A stretch of 6,523 nucleotides of DNA, taken from the NCBI GenBank assembly GCA_005879255.1, contig VBKY01000320.1, positions 1-6,523 on the forward strand. The letters are read 5' to 3'. Source of the stretch: Deltaproteobacteria bacterium. GTDB taxonomy: Bacteria; Desulfobacterota_B; Binatia; UBA9968. Positions 6,139 through 6,523 of the stretch are shown here, piece by piece. The translations under genes were made by a program, and so were the position numbers. The notes below the pieces were generated by a model, which saw only the letters and a program-made list of their open reading frames with translations, had not been told where the DNA came from and made no database searches. Each line of letters starts with the position of its first letter. Position 1 is the first letter of the stretch.

Positions 6139-6388
6139 TCAAGCAAATCCCTTAACAGTCATGCGGTTTTGATTCTTGAGACGTTCTTCCACGACCTGCG
6201 CGTCCCCTCGCACCATCCGACAGAAAATTCATGGGCATCATCCTGCGGTAGACCTCCATCCGGGGGAATAGGCCATGAGGCCGGTCAATCACTTACCGGT
6301 TTATCACGAATTCACGGCTCACAGGCCACCGCTCAGGGTTCTTGTGCGGGATCAGGCTTTTCATTCTATTCATTAGTAACGCTAGTTG
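6139..6388. other. Upstream region of nrfH with an unassigned, possibly broken short reading frame
   Basis: No intact recognised gene. On the minus strand a frame opens at ATG 6259 and reads MEVYRRMMPMNFLSDGAR before becoming low-complexity (GRAGRGR) and stopping at TAA 6154-6152. At the four-base G run (6207-6204, minus sense) a one-base shift leads into a more protein-like frame, DAQVVEERLKNQNRMTVKGFA, ending in TGA 6141-6139 directly against the nrfH ATG. That second frame also has its own ATG at 6216 (25 residues). It could be a decayed or frameshifted small gene, a leader peptide or chance. I recognise no family. A short inverted repeat CCGGT/ACCGG (6281-6285 and 6295-6299) lies in the same stretch. 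No clear FNR or NarL site was seen. Confidence 0.3.
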
Positions 6389-6397
6389 CTATCGCAA
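6363..6397 (-). promoter_or_regulatory. Weak candidate promoter with dyad upstream of nrfH
   Basis: On the minus strand TAGAAT (6368-6363) resembles a -10 element (5 of 6). There is no good -35, but TTGCGATAGCAA (6397-6386), a perfect TTGC-N4-GCAA dyad, sits about where an activator would bind. The spacing is not that of a canonical FNR box (TTGAT-N4-ATCAA). It lies some 225 bases upstream of nrfH and overlaps the end of the HsdM-like fragment, so it is a suggestion only. Confidence 0.15.
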
Positions 6398-6520
6398 TAC
6401 GTTTTGCTGCCGGGGAAAGAGGTAGAGAGTCTGGGAAGCTTCGAGGTCTTCGACGATTTCCTGGGCGAGCACGTCGGGATCGGGGAGATTGTCGCTACCG
6501 GCGTTGCCCGTGGCGTCGGC
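6389..6520 (-). pseudogene. Fragment resembling the C-terminus of a type I restriction-modification methyltransferase (HsdM-like)
   Basis: Between an in-frame TAA at the window edge (6523-6521) and TAG (6391-6389) the minus strand reads 43 residues including NLPDPDVLAQEIVEDLEA. HsdM proteins commonly end in a very similar NLPDPxVLAxEIVEDLEAALEQF stretch. Here the similarity stops after DLEA and continues as SQTLYLFPRQQNVLR. The stop codon a few residues upstream and the altered tail suggest a broken or frameshifted relic, though the window ends before this can be tested. The opposite strand is also open across this stretch. Assignment rests on remembered family motifs. Confidence 0.3.
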
Positions 6521-6523
6521 TTA

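Noticed and set aside
6139..6388. FNR (TTGAT-N4-ATCAA), NarL or sigma-54 sites upstream of nrfH
   Set aside because: Partial matches only. The best dyad (6386-6397) has the wrong half-site spacing for FNR and no GG-N10-GC pair fits sigma-54.
6398..6523. A plus-strand open frame reading LLPGKEVESLGSFEVFDDFLGEHVG and onward to the window end
   Set aside because: It looks protein-like but matches nothing I know and has no start signal. The opposite strand carries the HsdM-like motif, so it is more likely its mirror. It stays unresolved because the window ends here.

Overview
The window looks like part of the chromosome of a Gram-negative, respiring bacterium. The main evidence is one minus-strand gene cluster for dissimilatory nitrate reduction to ammonium (DNRA): a Tat-exported molybdenum nitrate reductase, a pentaheme nitrite reductase and two membrane-anchored tetraheme quinol dehydrogenases. 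NapA looks like the short, monomeric Desulfovibrio type. NrfA has a CXXCH rather than CXXCK active-site heme motif. I cannot name the phylum from the sequence; an anaerobic or facultative soil or sediment lineage such as Acidobacteriota, Verrucomicrobiota or Deltaproteobacteria-like groups is only a guess.

Layout, left to right. Positions 1-650 (+) hold the 3' part of a soluble pyridine nucleotide transhydrogenase (sthA-like). Positions 651-1016 hold no intact gene. They contain a minus-strand relic of an insertion-sequence transposase C-terminus (794-946), a terminator-like hairpin and a perfect 19-base palindrome at the truncated edge of the relic. Positions 1017-6138 are the minus-strand unit, transcribed right to left: nrfH, nrfA, napA, a NapC/NrfH-like tetraheme cytochrome, and a 62-residue two-helix membrane protein. 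Spacing is tight: 30 bases nrfH-nrfA, 69 bases nrfA-napA with a stem-loop, then overlapping stop/start codons for the last two genes. Positions 6139-6523 hold the upstream region of nrfH, an unexplained possibly frameshifted short reading frame that abuts the nrfH start, and at the far edge a fragment resembling the C-terminus of a type I restriction-modification methyltransferase (HsdM).

How the genes work together (inference from families): NapA reduces nitrate to nitrite in the periplasm, fed by the NapC-like cytochrome, which oxidises membrane quinol. NrfA reduces the nitrite by six electrons to ammonium, fed by NrfH, also a quinol dehydrogenase. One transcript would thus encode nitrate respiration all the way to ammonium. 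No NapB, NapD, NapF/G/H or regulator is present in the window. The cluster is bordered on both sides by mobile- or defence-type gene debris, which suggests a recombination-prone or horizontally acquired location.
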